DNA from: Miscanthus floridulus
Taxonomy: Eukaryota > Streptophyta > Magnoliopsida > Poales > Poaceae
Length of the DNA: 64,000 nt
Assembly (NCBI RefSeq): GCF_019320115.1
Contig: NC_089584.1
Coordinates: 99,249,792 to 99,313,791, forward strand
Reading direction: 5' to 3'
Shown here: piece after piece, positions 1 through 11,600 of the stretch
Layout: every line of letters starts with the position of its first letter
How positions within the stretch are numbered: position 1 is the first letter of the stretch
The notes under the pieces: generated by a model
The model's database searches: none
Told to the model about the DNA's origin: nothing
What the model saw: the letters and a program-made list of their open reading frames with translations, nothing else
Program-made: the position numbers and the translations under genes

Positions 1-76
1 TGTCGCGGCTATCATCCCCACGTGGTGGACGCTACGATTAATGAGGACCGAAGCCTGAGCCCCGCCTGCTAGGCCC

Positions 77-975
77 TTGGCCTTCGGCCGACACATCCTC
101 AACGCTGCGTTCCCCCTAAGGTATCGACCGCCTACCAACATCCCTAAATATTCTGGCGAAACAAATCTCGGGCTTTGGCTCAAGACTATTGGCTTGCATG
201 TCAGGCCGGTGGTGCGAGTGATGACAATTCATTATTCGCAATCTCTCGCTGTTCTTGGCTGACTCAGCGCGAGCATGGCTGGAGCACCTACCGTCCAATG
301 CTATTCAGAGTTGGGCGATCTACGGAGATCTTCGTGGGCAACTTCCAGGGCATACAAACGCCCTGAAAACCCATGGGACCTCAAAAACTACCGTCAGAAG
401 GCCGATGAAACCCTTCACGGTACATTCGCTTCTCTCGATAGTGCAACGAGCTCTCTAACGTCGCCAATACCGACATGATAGGAGCCTTTCTGTCCAGAAC
501 AACCTACGAATCCCTGGTCCACAAGTTAGGATGTAGGGGCCCACAAACTACCAAGGAATCCCTGGACATCGCCACCAGTCACGCCTCTAGAGAGGAGGCG
601 GTCGGAGCTATCTTTGATCGCTCCGACGGAAAGATGAGGCGGGACGAGGACGCCGGAGAAGGCGCCTCCAACCGTCCCGCCAAAAAGAAAAATAAGAAGC
701 AACGGCGCGACAACTCGATCGTGGCCGCTGCCCGACCGCAAAGGTGGTCGGAAGCCCGTGGAAGGCACTCCGAACCACTATCAAGAAATGCTCGAGGGGG
801 CCATGCCCAAACCACGCCTTCCCGGCCAAGCATCTATACAAGGATGCGGCCTCATGCGCAAATATTGGCCGGGGCCTCAACCAAAGGGGAGCAGGGGAAG
901 GAACCTGTTGCCGTCATAGACGACGCAGAGGAGACGGGACGACGCCTTCCCAAACACCGACCGGTGCCCTCATGA
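77..975 (+). pseudogene. gag remnant of Tat-type Ty3/gypsy element
   Basis: Conceptual translation across several frame changes gives a typical Ty3/gypsy Gag: an RPPTNIPKYSGETN-like entry at 130-165, the ARAWLEHLP core of the retrotransposon gag domain near 262-292, and a DLREIFVGNFQG-like stretch near 315-352. A lysine/arginine-rich segment (AKKKNKKQRR) near 677-708 is expected before the nucleic-acid-binding tail. A zinc-knuckle-like CPNHAFPAKHLYKD lies near 803-845. Gag packages element RNA. The reading frame changes several times, so no functional Gag could be made. The first codons lie upstream of the window. Confidence 0.8.
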
Positions 976-979
976 TCTT

Positions 980-1585
980 CAGAGGATCAATGGCCTATGA
1001 CTCTAGACGCCACCAGAAGGTCACACGTCGTGAGGTCTATACCGCTGGATCAGCCACGCTAGCCTTCCTCCGGTGGTCAGAATCCACCATAACCTTCGAT
1101 CGGACCGACCATACGAATGCCGTCCCACACCCGGGAAGGTACCCGCTTGTCGTCGATCTGATCATCGGTCCAAAGCGGCTCACCAAAGTACTGATGGATG
1201 GGGGCAGCGGCCTCAACATCATGTACGCCAAAATGCTCGACGAGATGGGCATCGACCGAACGAACCTCCGTCCCATCCGAGCACCTTTCCATGGCGTCGT
1301 ACCTAGTAGGCAAGTCGTACCACTGGGGTAGATCGACCTGCCCGTCACTTTTGGGGATCGGTCCAATTACCGGACTGAGACCCTCACCTTCGATGTAGTG
1401 AGGTTCCCAGGGACTTTCCACGCCATCCTGGGCGACCATGTTACGTGAAGTTCATGTCCATTCCCAATTATACGTACCTGAAGCTAAAGATGCCAGGCCC
1501 CCACGGAGTCATCACCATTGGCACCTCCTTCCAATGCGCTTATGAGTGCGAGGTCGAATGCTGCGGACACGCATCCGCAGTCGTC
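980..1585 (+). pseudogene. aspartic protease remnant of Tat-type element
   Basis: Residues LMDGGSGLNIMYAKMLDEMG at about 1190-1249 carry the retropepsin-like active-site motif in the DGGS form seen in Tat elements. The preceding TFDRTDHTNAVPHPGRYPLV and following NLRPIRAPFHGVVP are also typical of this family. An in-frame TAG at 1329-1331 (after VPLG) looks like CAG mutated to TAG. A frameshift near 1430-1445 separates the ILG stretch from VKFMSIPNYTYLKLKMPGPHG. The protease would cleave Gag-Pol. The copy is dead. Confidence 0.8.
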
Positions 1586-1882
1586 ACCATGGACCAGCTA
1601 GATGAAGCCCGCAACATCGCCCTCCTCAATTCGGCTAAGTACCAGCAGGCGCTGCGACGGTACCACAGCCGATGGGTGCGGGGTTGAGCCTTCAACATTA
1701 GAGACCTCGTCCTCCGTCTTGTGTAGAGCAACAAGGACCACCACAAACTCTCCTCGCCGTGGGAAGGGCCCTACGTCGTCACGGAAGTACTTCACCCAGG
1801 TGCCTACCGGTTGAAAACCATCAACGGCGAGGTCTTCACCAACGCCTGGAACATCGAGCAGCTACGTCGTTTCTATCCTTAA
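1586..1882 (+). pseudogene. integrase C-terminal remnant (rest of pol deleted)
   Basis: The frame beginning LDEARNIALLNSAKYQQALR, followed by a YHSRWVRG stretch, an in-frame TGA, then a DLVLRLV- and WEGPYVVTEVLHPGAYRL-like sequence ending QLRRFYP and TAA (1880-1882), is the GPY/F-type C-terminal tail of Ty3/gypsy integrases. It follows the end of the protease without any reverse transcriptase, RNase H or integrase core between them. This implies a large internal deletion with its junction close to 1585. Premature stops are TGA near 1685 and TAG near 1724. Confidence 0.8.
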
Positions 1883-4800
1883 AATAAGCTTACACTTCTT
1901 CCTTATCAGATTTTGTCATAACAAAACCCCGATCCTTAGTGACTTCCGACCCCTGCAAATCATGAGGGGTCAGACCTCACTCGGGGGCTGGCATGAGATC
2001 GTAACATATGACATATGTAATACAAGTATTACACTTGCAAAAAACCTCCTGTGTTATATTTACAAACATTCTCTAAGTTTTCCATTCGCCTCATAAACGA
2101 GTCCCAAGGGCTAAGATTTTGGGAACCAATTCTGAATACAACTGGTAGGACTGCGAGACACCCACACCCTAGTGGCTGCAACCTCTTTGCTCACCAGTTC
2201 AATCAGAATTAGTTCACCCACGTTCCTAGCTTCTTATGACTTAGACCACGAGAAGGGTCGAAAAGCACTAAAATCATTCCTATAGAAAGGAGAAAGATAA
2301 AAAATTGCTTGCCATAAGCAAAGGATGTAATTTTGTTCATTTTTTGCACAAATTCATCACTCACAAAGCGATTTCATTACAAAAAGGAACAATATACTTA
2401 TAAATTTCGAGGACTGTTTACTCGAGGGCTTCCCCACAAAGTTATTTCATTACAGTCTCTGCTTAGCTCTACTACAAGTACTACTGCGGTCGCCGTGCCA
2501 CGCTCTCCATCAGCGACATCCCGATATCCCGCCGCTTCACTGGATCCTCGAAGACGCCACCATCTGCGATGCCTCCGCCGGAGCATCCAGGGACTATGCC
2601 ATCGTCGTTAGCCGCAACCCCGACAGCGACGCCTCCGCCGGAGTGTCCGGGGACTACGCCATCATCGTCAGCCGCAACCTCGATAGCGACGCCACTGCCA
2701 GGGCATCTGGGGACTACGCCATCATCCCCAACCACAACCCTAACAACAGCATATGGGCAGGAAACACCTCCCGCCAAAGGAGGAGCACAGCGGACGACGG
2801 CGTAGTCGACGACGTACGACGCCCACCGGCGCCTCTTCTCCTTCGGCAGCAGCGACTCCTCAGCGAGGGCAGCACGCACCATCTCATCTACGTTGGATAA
2901 CCTCTGGCTCGACATCACGCACCAGACTCATGAGCAAATTTGTGAGTTCTCTCTCTCTCTCTCTGGCATTACTCTTCCTCATTCAAGAACTGCCGCGACG
3001 CACGGACACGTTCGGTGGAAGGGAAGAAGGAGAGATAGCGGCTCGGAGGCAGAAGAGGAGGTGGGATGAGAACTCCTCTCCCCCTCCCTATTTAAAGAGG
3101 AGGCGCTATAGCTAAGGAAAGGCAAAAGGTTGGACGAAAAACCATCTACCTTCCCCTCTTTAAATACGGAATCAATGCTGATTGATATCAGAGGGGACGC
3201 GTCGGAACTGATGGGACGCACCCCGGTCGACGAGGCATCCCTCTTTGGTCAAACTGAGCACTGCCTGAGTATGGCCCGCCATTGACCAACTCCGGACGTG
3301 GCAATTAAGGTGCCCACATAGGTAGACAGCCCTTCACCTCCCCATGTAGGACCACGGATGATCCGACGATAGAACCTTTCAGATCTCTTGGGCTGGCCGT
3401 TCGGCCTAGAAGACATGGCGAACGAACGTCCAAAGAAAGATAAGCATCTCCGCTTTCTTACTTTATGCGTTAAAATTCATTCTCGAGCTTCCAACCCCAT
3501 CAAAAAGTGGGAACACGAACATCACTCGGGGGCTACCGAGGATGTCTACCAATCTAGACATCCTCCTCACCCGACCCCCTCCGTACACTTGAAACTAAGG
3601 ATGCGAAACACGGGCATAGAACTTTGAGTAAAACTGGACGAACTAGCAGATCTTACGCCTCGGTAGCTACGGTGTTTCTGTTCACCAGAAAAATCATGCT
3701 CAACGCCCCTCGCGTCTCCAGCTTCAACGTTTGCCTTCTCAGGAAGGGTTCGGAGGGGTCCGCCTATAGAATCTCCCCCAAAGGAGAAGCTGTCAGGTTG
3801 CCCAAGCTAATTAAACAGCTCGGACCACCACCGAGATACGAAAAACAAAGAATAGCGATTCTTATGCAGGTTACTCCAACCTCATCACGAACATCAGGGT
3901 CCAAACCCCGCACGGACACATTTGGTAGGAGCCTTTCGTCACCCATACCGCCAAGGTAACGTTACCGACCCCGCCTTCATTTCGATTATATTATACATAG
4001 GCAAAACATCCCAACGCTTCGTGTCACATCATGAAACGGCCGTGGCCTCATTCGATATAGGTGACCACAGGCCGAGGTTCGAAGGTCGGCCCGTGAAGGG
4101 CTCAAGGCCGCCTCATGCTGAATAGAGCCAGGGAGAGATAATCGAGACAAGCCCTAGCGGCCCTGCCCGACCCCGCTCAGAAGCGGACAAGGACGTCTCG
4201 ACCTTTTCTCGTTCGATTCTAACCCTGAGCCAAACCCACAGAATCTCCATCGAGGAGAGGCCATCGAGCCACCGGAGCCTATCGAACGGCTCGGGCATCT
4301 ACCGGGAGGTGGGTTAAGAAGTTGTGGAGTGCCACTAGAGGGCTCTACCGACCCCATCAGCAAATGATGGACCCAGATTCCACACGAACGTACCCGTTAG
4401 TGAGCTCGTTGAGCGCAATACTCGAGCCGTCGAGGCAAGTGTTGTTCACTCAGCCCCTCCGATTGCAAAAACCGAGGATAGGGTAACACGCAAATAACGG
4501 CCGACCCCTAGCAGACCCTAACAAGGCTCGGGGGCTCGGGCTAATCAATACAGGGACACAGGTTCAAAGGCCCCACCTTGCTGAGCCCATAGAATCCCTA
4601 GTTGGGGATTTCTGTTGGAAGACAGGGCGGGGAATATTGTGATGTCATTCATGGACTTCGTCGACCCTGTCACCAAAACCACAGTTCCGATCTCTAGTAA
4701 CCCCCAACCCCAGCAAATGCAGGGGGTCGGACCTTACTCGGGGGCTAGTTAAGGTACGGCTACCTCCTTTCTTTCTTTTGAAACAATCTCCTCGCATCAT

Positions 4801-4958
4801 GACCAGCGGCATAATTCAGGGGAACAGATTGGTAAGATCGTAAAAAATCAAACAAAACGAAGTTACGACGCAAAATCGTGAAACCGCGTCCAAACTCAAG
4901 AAATACCGACACTTGTCCACATATTACATATAGGTTGTTCTCAAAATTGTTCAACTAA
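1883..4958 (+). other. Retrotransposon spacer, no recognised gene
   Basis: This stretch between the pol stop and the antisense gene shows no credible coding region; frames in it are short and lack family motifs. It contains related direct repeats at about 1925-1993 and 4680-4757 (gggggtc ... ctcgggggct), further copies of the CTCGGGGGCT motif near 3520 and 4530, a (CT)n tract near 2950-2966 and a 60-bp tandem repeat at 2581-2730. The repeated motif resembles the polypurine tract that precedes LTRs of this family. Confidence 0.6.
2581..2730. repeat. 60-bp tandem repeat, 2.5 copies
   Basis: Units 2581-2640, 2641-2700 and a half unit 2701-2730 share GGACTACGCCATC and GCCGCAACC blocks at a fixed 60-base spacing. 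On the minus strand they read as a 20-residue repeat containing DDGVVPG. There is no evidence that it is translated. Confidence 0.8.
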
Positions 4959-7900
4959 TTACACCCATGGAGGGAGAACCATCTCTTTTAGATTGTCTGC
5001 CAGGTTTTTCGCAAGGGGAGCAACCATCTCCTCCATTTCCTCCAGCTCTTCATCTTTGTAGGTGGATGGGAAGCCTTCGCTCATCACCTTCAGGTTGATT
5101 TCCTTCTTGTAATGAGCGTGGGCGATGGTGAAGGCCTGGGTAATCCCGACGTGAAAGGCACTCTCCTCAAGCTGGCCCACCTGAGCCATGATACTTGCGA
5201 CACGAGCCACGAGCGGGCTGGTCTCCACCGGCTCCATCACATTCAGGGCATTAAGGACCACCCCGATCGTAGCTTGCAGAAGATCGTGCTCATCGCTCTC
5301 AACCTGAAGGGCCCTTCATGCATAGGCAGCCTCTTTTTACAGCTTAACAGAGACATTTTCAGCGCTCAACCTTTGGTTCATCGCGTCATCGAGCTCCGCC
5401 CGGAGAGAGCAGACCACCACGACGTCCTCGTCCACCTTCTACTGGAGGGCCGTGGCCCTACTCTCAGCCTTCCGCCGAAGGTCCCGCTCCATCTCTAGCT
5501 CCTTCAGGACTTCGCCGGCCTTCTCATTGGCCGCGACATTCCTCTGCAGCAGCTCGTCTCGCTCTTTTTGGAGCCTGGCAATCTCCTCCCCATCTAGCTT
5601 AGACCTCGCCGACAGATCCTTGAACATTCTGTGGGCCTCCTCTACGTCCTGACGCACCTGGGCCTCCCGCTCCTAGGTAGTAGCAAGCTGGGCGGCCATG
5701 TCTGCTCGTACCTAGGCCTCCTCGGAGAGGCGATCCCACTCCGCCTTCTGCTCATGGAGGAATTGGGATTTATTCTGGCTATGAGCAACAAGAACCTAAA
5801 GAGGAAGAAGACTGGTATCAGAAATGCGAAAACACAAAAACATGCAAAGAAAGAAGAAAGCCTAGAAAATACCTGAGTAGTAGGGATAACAATCTCACGG
5901 AGGGCTCCTCTGGCCTGGTCTAGGCCATTCAGCATGGTCGAGATCCCGATGTCAAGACCCTCCCGCTCCATGCTCTTGGAATGATCATCGAGCGAGAAAA
6001 GAGCCGACGACGGGTCCTGAGCGGCCATCCACTGGAGCGGCAGCTCCCCCAGCGCAAGGGAGCAGCTTCCTCCCAACAAAGGGGCCGGGGGCGGCTCCCT
6101 CCTAACCCTATGTGGCACCACCGCCGCACTCGAGGACCCTCCGGCTGGACCCTCCTCCATCTGGGCCAGTTCGAGTGCCACGGGCGGATCCACCTGGGCC
6201 CCTGGTGACATGGATTGCACTACGCCCTCGGGCGCCACCACGACCACGCCCGGCTGATCCTGGCTTGGCGTGGTCACAACCACCTCCACCGGTGGTATGC
6301 GGCCCTCGGCCGGCTGTTCCACGTCCACCATGGAGGAGGCCGCTTGCTCAGTAACCTCCGTGAGTGTGGGAGCCACCATGGGCGCCGTCAGGTCAGCCAA
6401 CGCGGCCCCAACATCGACACCACTCCTGCCCGAAACGGGGGTGACTCCAGGCGATGCCGTCTGTCCCGCTTGAATGGCGAGACTCTTCTTGGGCACCAAC
6501 CCTAGGGGGTGACCCATCTGCAAGAACCTACACAAAGGTAATAACCATTAAGTCAAAATAGAAATGGAAAAAGGATGAAAACAGGGGAATCAGCAGCTTA
6601 CGTTGACGTCCTCGGCCAGCGGAAGCGTTTTGGGGACGGATCCCCAGATCCCTGCCCTGACTCATCTGGGCGGGACCGTTTCGAGCCTACCCCCTGCTCC
6701 GGGGCAGGGGGGTTCATATCGTCGGGCGTGGCACCGGAGCCGCTCCCCTCCATCGTCTCGTCGAGCGTGGCACCGGAGCAGCCCCCCTCCATCGTCTCAC
6801 AGGGCGCGGCACCGGAGCCGCTCCCCTCCATCGTCTCATCGGGCGTGGCACCGGAGCCACCCCCCTCCATCGTCTCGTTGGGCGTGGCACCAGAGCCGCT
6901 AACTTCCATCGTCACCTCGGGGTTGGCGGCAGCAAGCCCACCCTCCCCCGTCCACCAGTCCTCGGTCGGCACGCTGTGCGAAGCGGCAGACTCGCCGGCC
7001 TCCACCGACCTCATCGATTCACTTCCCTCTACGTGGAAAGGGAAGGGCCCCTGCACGGATGGGTGGCCACTTGTCAGGGTGTCCTCGTCCTCTAGGACGC
7101 CCCAATCCACGCCGACGGCTACCTCGTTGTCGTCGTCATCATCATCGTCATCGTTGTCATCCTCACTGCTCACGTCCTCTCCCCGATCCCATGCCTCCTA
7201 CTTCAGTCGTTTCACCTTCTTCATCTCCTCCCTTGCTTTCTTGGCCCGCTCAGCCGCGAGTCGATTCGCCGCCACCACAACCTTGTCCTTCGACAGCAGA
7301 ATCGGACTGTCCTTGAAGACCAGCCCCCTCGGCTGGTCCCAACGTCACAAAGCAAGTGTTAAAAAATGGAGATCCAGGAAAAAGAAAAAGAACACGGGAA
7401 AAGAGGGCTTACGAATTCAAATAATCCAAGCTCTGGCCGCATTGGGGGGTGTCCGAGCACCGGATACACAAGACCCTGCCTACAGAATCCTTCGTCGGCT
7501 CCATCGCCTCCTTAATGCGCTGCGCCACTTTCGAGAAAGGGAGCACCTCATCAACGAGCACCATCCCCTCGAACGATATCCCAGGCATCATCCGATGCAG
7601 GGGAAGCACACGCGCCATTAGTGGCGCCACCCTCGTCGCATGGTAGGCGCCGATAATCCCCGTCCCCTTTACACCCCAATCCTTCAGGGCTTGGAGGGCG
7701 GAAAGAAGGTCAGAGATGTGTTTCTTGTCTTTGGACTGGACGCCCTAGCCCCACGACTCCGGAATGTCCACAATAAGATGTCCAGTGTACTTCGGTAGGG
7801 TGGCACTCACATCATCCCTAACATAAAACCACTGTGAGTGCCATCCCTTGTTGGATGTCGCTAGACGCATGTATGGGTAACCCCTCGATCGGGTATGGCG

Positions 7901-8190
7901 CAGATGAATGCTGGCACATCCCATCGGCACGTTCACATCTTTCCCCCAATCTTCCTCTTCGACAAACTAATGTTAAAGAAATACCACCACAGATCAAAAT
8001 GGGGATCGATCCCTAGGAAACCCTCGCACAGGGCAACAAACGCTGCCATGTGTTGAATCCCATTGGGAGTTAGATGCTGCAGCTCTACCTCATAGTAATC
8101 CAGCAGCCCCCGAAGGAATCTATGCATGGGTACCCCAAATCCCTGCTCATGGAAGATGGCAAAAGAGATGACATACCCTTCAGGCGGCAC
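4959..8190 (-). pseudogene. Antisense gene of Tat element, Transposase_28-like, broken
   Basis: On the strand opposite to gag-pol, segments at 8190-7933, 7936-7745 and 7630-7409 read in order as GFGVPMHRFLRGLL, VALCEGFLGIDPHFDLWWYF, HSQWFYVRDDVSATLPKYTG and VAPLMARVLPLHRMMPG. This is the pattern of the 'putative gypsy type transposon' family (Transposase_28) of grasses. Downstream come an acidic repeat region (7173-6598), a Pro/Val-rich region (6535-5880), a coiled coil (5657-5439, RLQKERDELLQRN) and a tail ending NLADNLKEMVLPPWV and TAA at 4959. Frame changes near 7933 and stops between segments show decay, although introns may account for some breaks, for example near 5880 and 6540. Its function is unknown. 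Confidence 0.7.
6721..6915. repeat. 39-bp tandem repeat, five copies
   Basis: Five head-to-tail units of 39 bp with the core GGCGTGGCACCGGAGCC and CCCTCCATCGTCTC. In the antisense gene this encodes a 13-residue acidic repeat of the form GSGATPDETMEGS. The unit length is a multiple of three, so copy number can change without breaking that frame. Confidence 0.85.
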
Positions 8191-8894
8191 CGGCTCACCC
8201 TCGTCGCTAGGTAGCAGCCACTCCTAGACGGCGGACAGTGGGCGGAGAAGGCCACGGCGGACGAGGCCCTCCAGACACCGAGAGGTGATGCTAGATCTGC
8301 CCCACAACTCCATTAAAGCAATAGGGGAGGAGGGCAGCTACGAGCTTGACGGCGGCTGCAACACAAACGCAAGCCGGTCGACGGTGGCGATGCGGGCGCA
8401 GGAGGCTGGGACGATTGGTGGCAGATGTTTCAGAACGCGAAGGCAGGGGAGCGAAATACGGAACCTTGGGGGCGAACCCCGTGGTTTTATAGGGGGCGAC
8501 GGACGCAAGAAGGGCAACCATCTGCCTCGATCTTCGGGCATGCCACGCGCGCCACCGCGTCACGTCGCGGGACACGCGCCCGTAGTCCCTATCCTCTCAC
8601 CCCAAAAATCTTAGCGGACGGTTCGCCTTCCCTAGGTGAATCCGGACTCTCTACCCACTTGGGAAACGCAAGCCACGAAGGCCTGTTCTTTTCTCTTTGG
8701 CCCACCTAGGGCCCAGAAGCTCGCCGGCCGGCCCAACTAAGGAAGGATCCGCGAACAATCTGAAATCAAGGGCAGAAGCACCAGTTAGGTCAGCCCCGAA
8801 TCAGTTCCCAGCGAACAGGATGCCACGACCCACTCAGAAAAACATCCAGCTGATAAAAAACTAAGTCCTTCAGCCTTACCCGCGAAGGGACCGA

Positions 8895-9052
8895 TACAAC
8901 CCCCCGGGTGACTCTACTCGAATCACCCGGGGGCTCGGGGGCTACACCCATCGGGTGCGCTCGCGCGCACCCTCTGGCAAAGTAACTTCGACGAAGTCAA
9001 AAAACACCCTCCAGGTGGTTCTACTCGAATCACCTAGAGGCTCAGGGGCTAC
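8895..9052. other. Inverted repeats and polypurine tract region before 3' LTR
   Basis: Two potential hairpins share the loop TCTACTCGAATCACC: one around 8901-8934 with CCCCCCGGGTGA and TCACCCGGGGG arms, one around 9008-9040. A third, GGGTGCGCTCGCGCGCACCC, lies at 8954-8973. The purine-rich GGCTCAGGGGCTAC immediately before TGTCGGGG is the likely polypurine tract priming plus-strand DNA synthesis. Confidence 0.6.
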
Positions 9053-9169
9053 TGTCGGGGACCTAATACCGGGGTACCCCAGAAGGTGGAACCAATAACC
9101 ACCGAACGTGAAAAACTTCTAGACGCATAAGGGTGCCGTTTCATCCCTTGTTCGAGTGACAGGAGTTTG

Positions 9170-9432
9170 GTTCCGCCTCGCCCGACGCCTTTGGGAGATA
9201 ACTCTGCCTCGCCCGAGGGCTCAAGGTTAATCTCCGTCTCGCCCGACGCCATTGGGACAGGCTCGGTCTCGCCCGAGGGCCAAGGGATAAACTCCGTCTC
9301 GCCCGATGCCTTGAGGGCGAGCTCGGTCTTGCTCGAGGGCTGAGGGATAGATTCCGCCTCACCCGACCCCAGAGGGGTGAGGTCGGTCTCACCCGAGAGA
9401 TAGGAATTGGTCTCCGTTTCACCCGACGGCAA
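9170..9432. repeat. Subrepeat array in LTR U3
   Basis: Alternating short units containing CTCGCCCGAGGGC and CTCGCCCGACGCC recur about every 30 bp (pairs about 60 bp apart). The open frame on the minus strand over this array is a by-product of the repeat, not a gene. Confidence 0.75.
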
Positions 9433-10167
9433 GGAACGAGTCTCACCCTGCTCCATATCTAAAGATTGGATTCATCCTCCCTGACAACTTCTCCCTATTC
9501 CCTCAAGATGATAAGTACAGGGCAAGACAAGACGTTCGGGTCAACCTTGGCTCCAAGGACCATACCTTGCGCCCTGGCAGGAAAAGTACTGCTAGGGGAT
9601 GATAGGACATGTGCTTTAGACCCTTCCGGGCGCCGCAGAGCCCAAAAGGTTGTACAGGTGCATGCTCCTCGCCCTATAGAGTTGTAGGCGCCGCCTTTAG
9701 CCCTGAGACACGCAACCCGACGAAGATATACGACAACCGCTACGCTTTAAAAAAGGACTTAATATCTCCACGCACGATGGACATTCCATCACCACGCTAT
9801 GGACCCAAGGGAGCAGCACCTGCTTCCCGACCCCTCAGGTCTGCCAAGTTAGAAGGCCTTGACCACATCCTCGCTCTGGACCCCAACCCCTCGTCCCTCC
9901 GACAAAGACTCACAGGAACCAGAAGGCGTGCGGAGCAAGGCTGGGAGAGGCCAATAAGTCAAAACCACTGTACTACAGCCCACACCCTACGCAGGGTAGC
10001 ATTCTGTAATCAACCTGACATTCTACAGAGACATCAACAGTATTGTAGGCGCTTATCTTCCTTCGTACTCATCAAAATGAAGAACGAAGCTAGGTAGATG
10101 TGAGCCACAAGACTAAGTAGAGTATACATCCTAAACCCTCGCCCTTGTAAAAGCCACCCCCTTCCTC

Positions 10168-10176
10168 TATAAAAGG
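10168..10176 (+). promoter_or_regulatory. TATA box of LTR promoter
   Basis: TATAAAAGG in U3 of the 3' LTR, the only good TATA in the right place for retrotransposon transcription. Confidence 0.6.
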
Positions 10177-10492
10177 GGATGCACTTCCTCCATCAGAGGA
10201 ACGGACTTTTAGACCAAAACAAGACCATGCACTCATACACACAGTCAAGCGGCTACGAAGCTCTTGACCTCCTCTCAACCCTTCCATCAGAGACTTGGGA
10301 CCAGTCCCTTTCTCGATCATTTGTACCCCTTACTACAGACCGTTCACGGTGCTAATAACACGAGCAGCAACAAACTGGACATAGGGACATTCGGCCCGAA
10401 CTAGTATAAATCTTGTGTCCTTTAGCGCACCATCTAAGCCTAACGCACATTACTATAAATTTACTTACCGGTGCTTGTACAAAACACCGACA

Positions 10493-11600
10493 AATGGTAT
10501 TTCAGAGATAGAAATAGAGACTCATAAAATATAGTACGACTAAGCAGGAGATTCGTTAAGAGCAAAAGATTCCTAAGACATTCCTTATTTACTAAGTCTT
10601 TTGTACACTCAAGTATATACACTCTCATCTATAGCATAACTAACTTTGGATCTATGCATAAGGAACATTACAAAGGAAGATCAAGAACAGAGCTTGTCTC
10701 CCTTCGCAATCGTGTTCTACTTGCTCTACAAACAGGGAGTGGACTACAAAGGACTCAACGGGAGTCTCACATCCGCAATCTACCACATGACCTAGAGTAC
10801 AGAATGCAACCGCAGGCAAACAATATGTAAGCACCATGCTTACATAATGTTGACCACTTAACTCACATGAGTACTGAGCTAAGAGCTTTGTGAACATAGT
10901 ATAAATTCATCATCAATCATAACTATATCAAGCATGTAACTAGAGCAAACTAGGAACATAATAACTAGCAACATAATATTGAAGTAGCACAAAGTCATAA
11001 ATTTAGAGATACAATGGCTATACTAGTCTCTAGACGACAGATCCAGAATCCTAAACAATACCAACACTCTACTCGAATCTTGCTAGCTAGCCTATACTAG
11101 AACTTTGAAGAATTGGAGCTCTATTCTCCTCTCTAGAAACCCTAATTTCTAGTCTAATCTTGACTTATGGCAGCGTGCTCTAGAGGGGGCAGGGAATGGT
11201 TATATAGGCCAGAGCGTCAATCCTGAGCCCTCAGATCAAACCGACTTGAAAAATGGTGTAGATGCATCCTAGGAGGTAGTGGAGGAACCGACGTCGAAGC
11301 GGAGACTGATAGGTGGGCCTAGGGGGGCAGGCGGCCCTACCTGGTAGCCTCCTACCCTCTGCTTCGGTGACATAGCTTTTGGAGTCCTCTGGAACCTTCT
11401 GGAATTGGTTTCACCATGGATAAGCACATTTTTATTTGATGATTTGATCATTCTTGACAGTTTTCTAGATAAACCCTGCTGAAAACACAGATTCACCAAA
11501 ACTCATGGAAATTGTCAGTTTAAACCCCTAAGTCTATGTTGGTGATCATTTTCATCAATTTATTCAAGTTAAGTTGACGGTTTATGATGGATGATAACTA
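10493..11600. other. Intergenic, unclassified
   Basis: No open frame with recognisable protein similarity and no clear terminal repeats. The stretch around 11150-11500 (GGTTATATAGGCC and GC-rich blocks) looks like decayed LTR-type sequence, but no ends could be fixed. Confidence 0.4.

Larger units (their letters stand above)
1..10492 (+). mobile_element. Ty3/gypsy LTR retrotransposon, Tat-type, left end outside window
   Basis: The window opens inside a degenerate Ty3/gypsy element that runs to its 3' LTR at 9053-10492. In order it holds a gag remnant, an aspartic protease remnant, an integrase C-terminal remnant that follows the protease directly, a spacer of about 3 kb, an antisense gene (8190-4959) and the LTR. 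Reverse transcriptase, RNase H and the integrase core are missing, so the copy is non-autonomous. The Tat-lineage call rests on the DGGS-type protease motif, the long region between pol and the 3' LTR, and the antisense Transposase_28-like gene, a layout known from grass elements of this group. The 5' LTR would lie to the left. Target duplication cannot be checked; the five bases after the LTR are AATGG. Confidence 0.85.
9053..10492 (+). repeat. 3' LTR of Tat-type element (1,440 bp)
   Basis: The LTR begins TGTCGGGGACC at 9053 and ends ACACCGACA at 10492, giving the perfect terminal inverted hexamer TGTCGG...CCGACA. A TATA box (TATAAAAGG) is at 10168-10176, about 320 bp before the end, as expected for the U3 to R transition. 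The U3 part contains an internal array of GTCTCGCCCGA subrepeats. The sister 5' LTR lies outside the window. Confidence 0.9.

Noticed and set aside
6575..7621. 348-codon plus-strand open frame
   Set aside because: Opposite-strand shadow of the antisense gene, kept open by the 39-bp repeat; lacks known domains.
9049..9456. 135-codon minus-strand frame with repeated GETE motifs
   Set aside because: Translation of LTR subrepeats; no start context or family.
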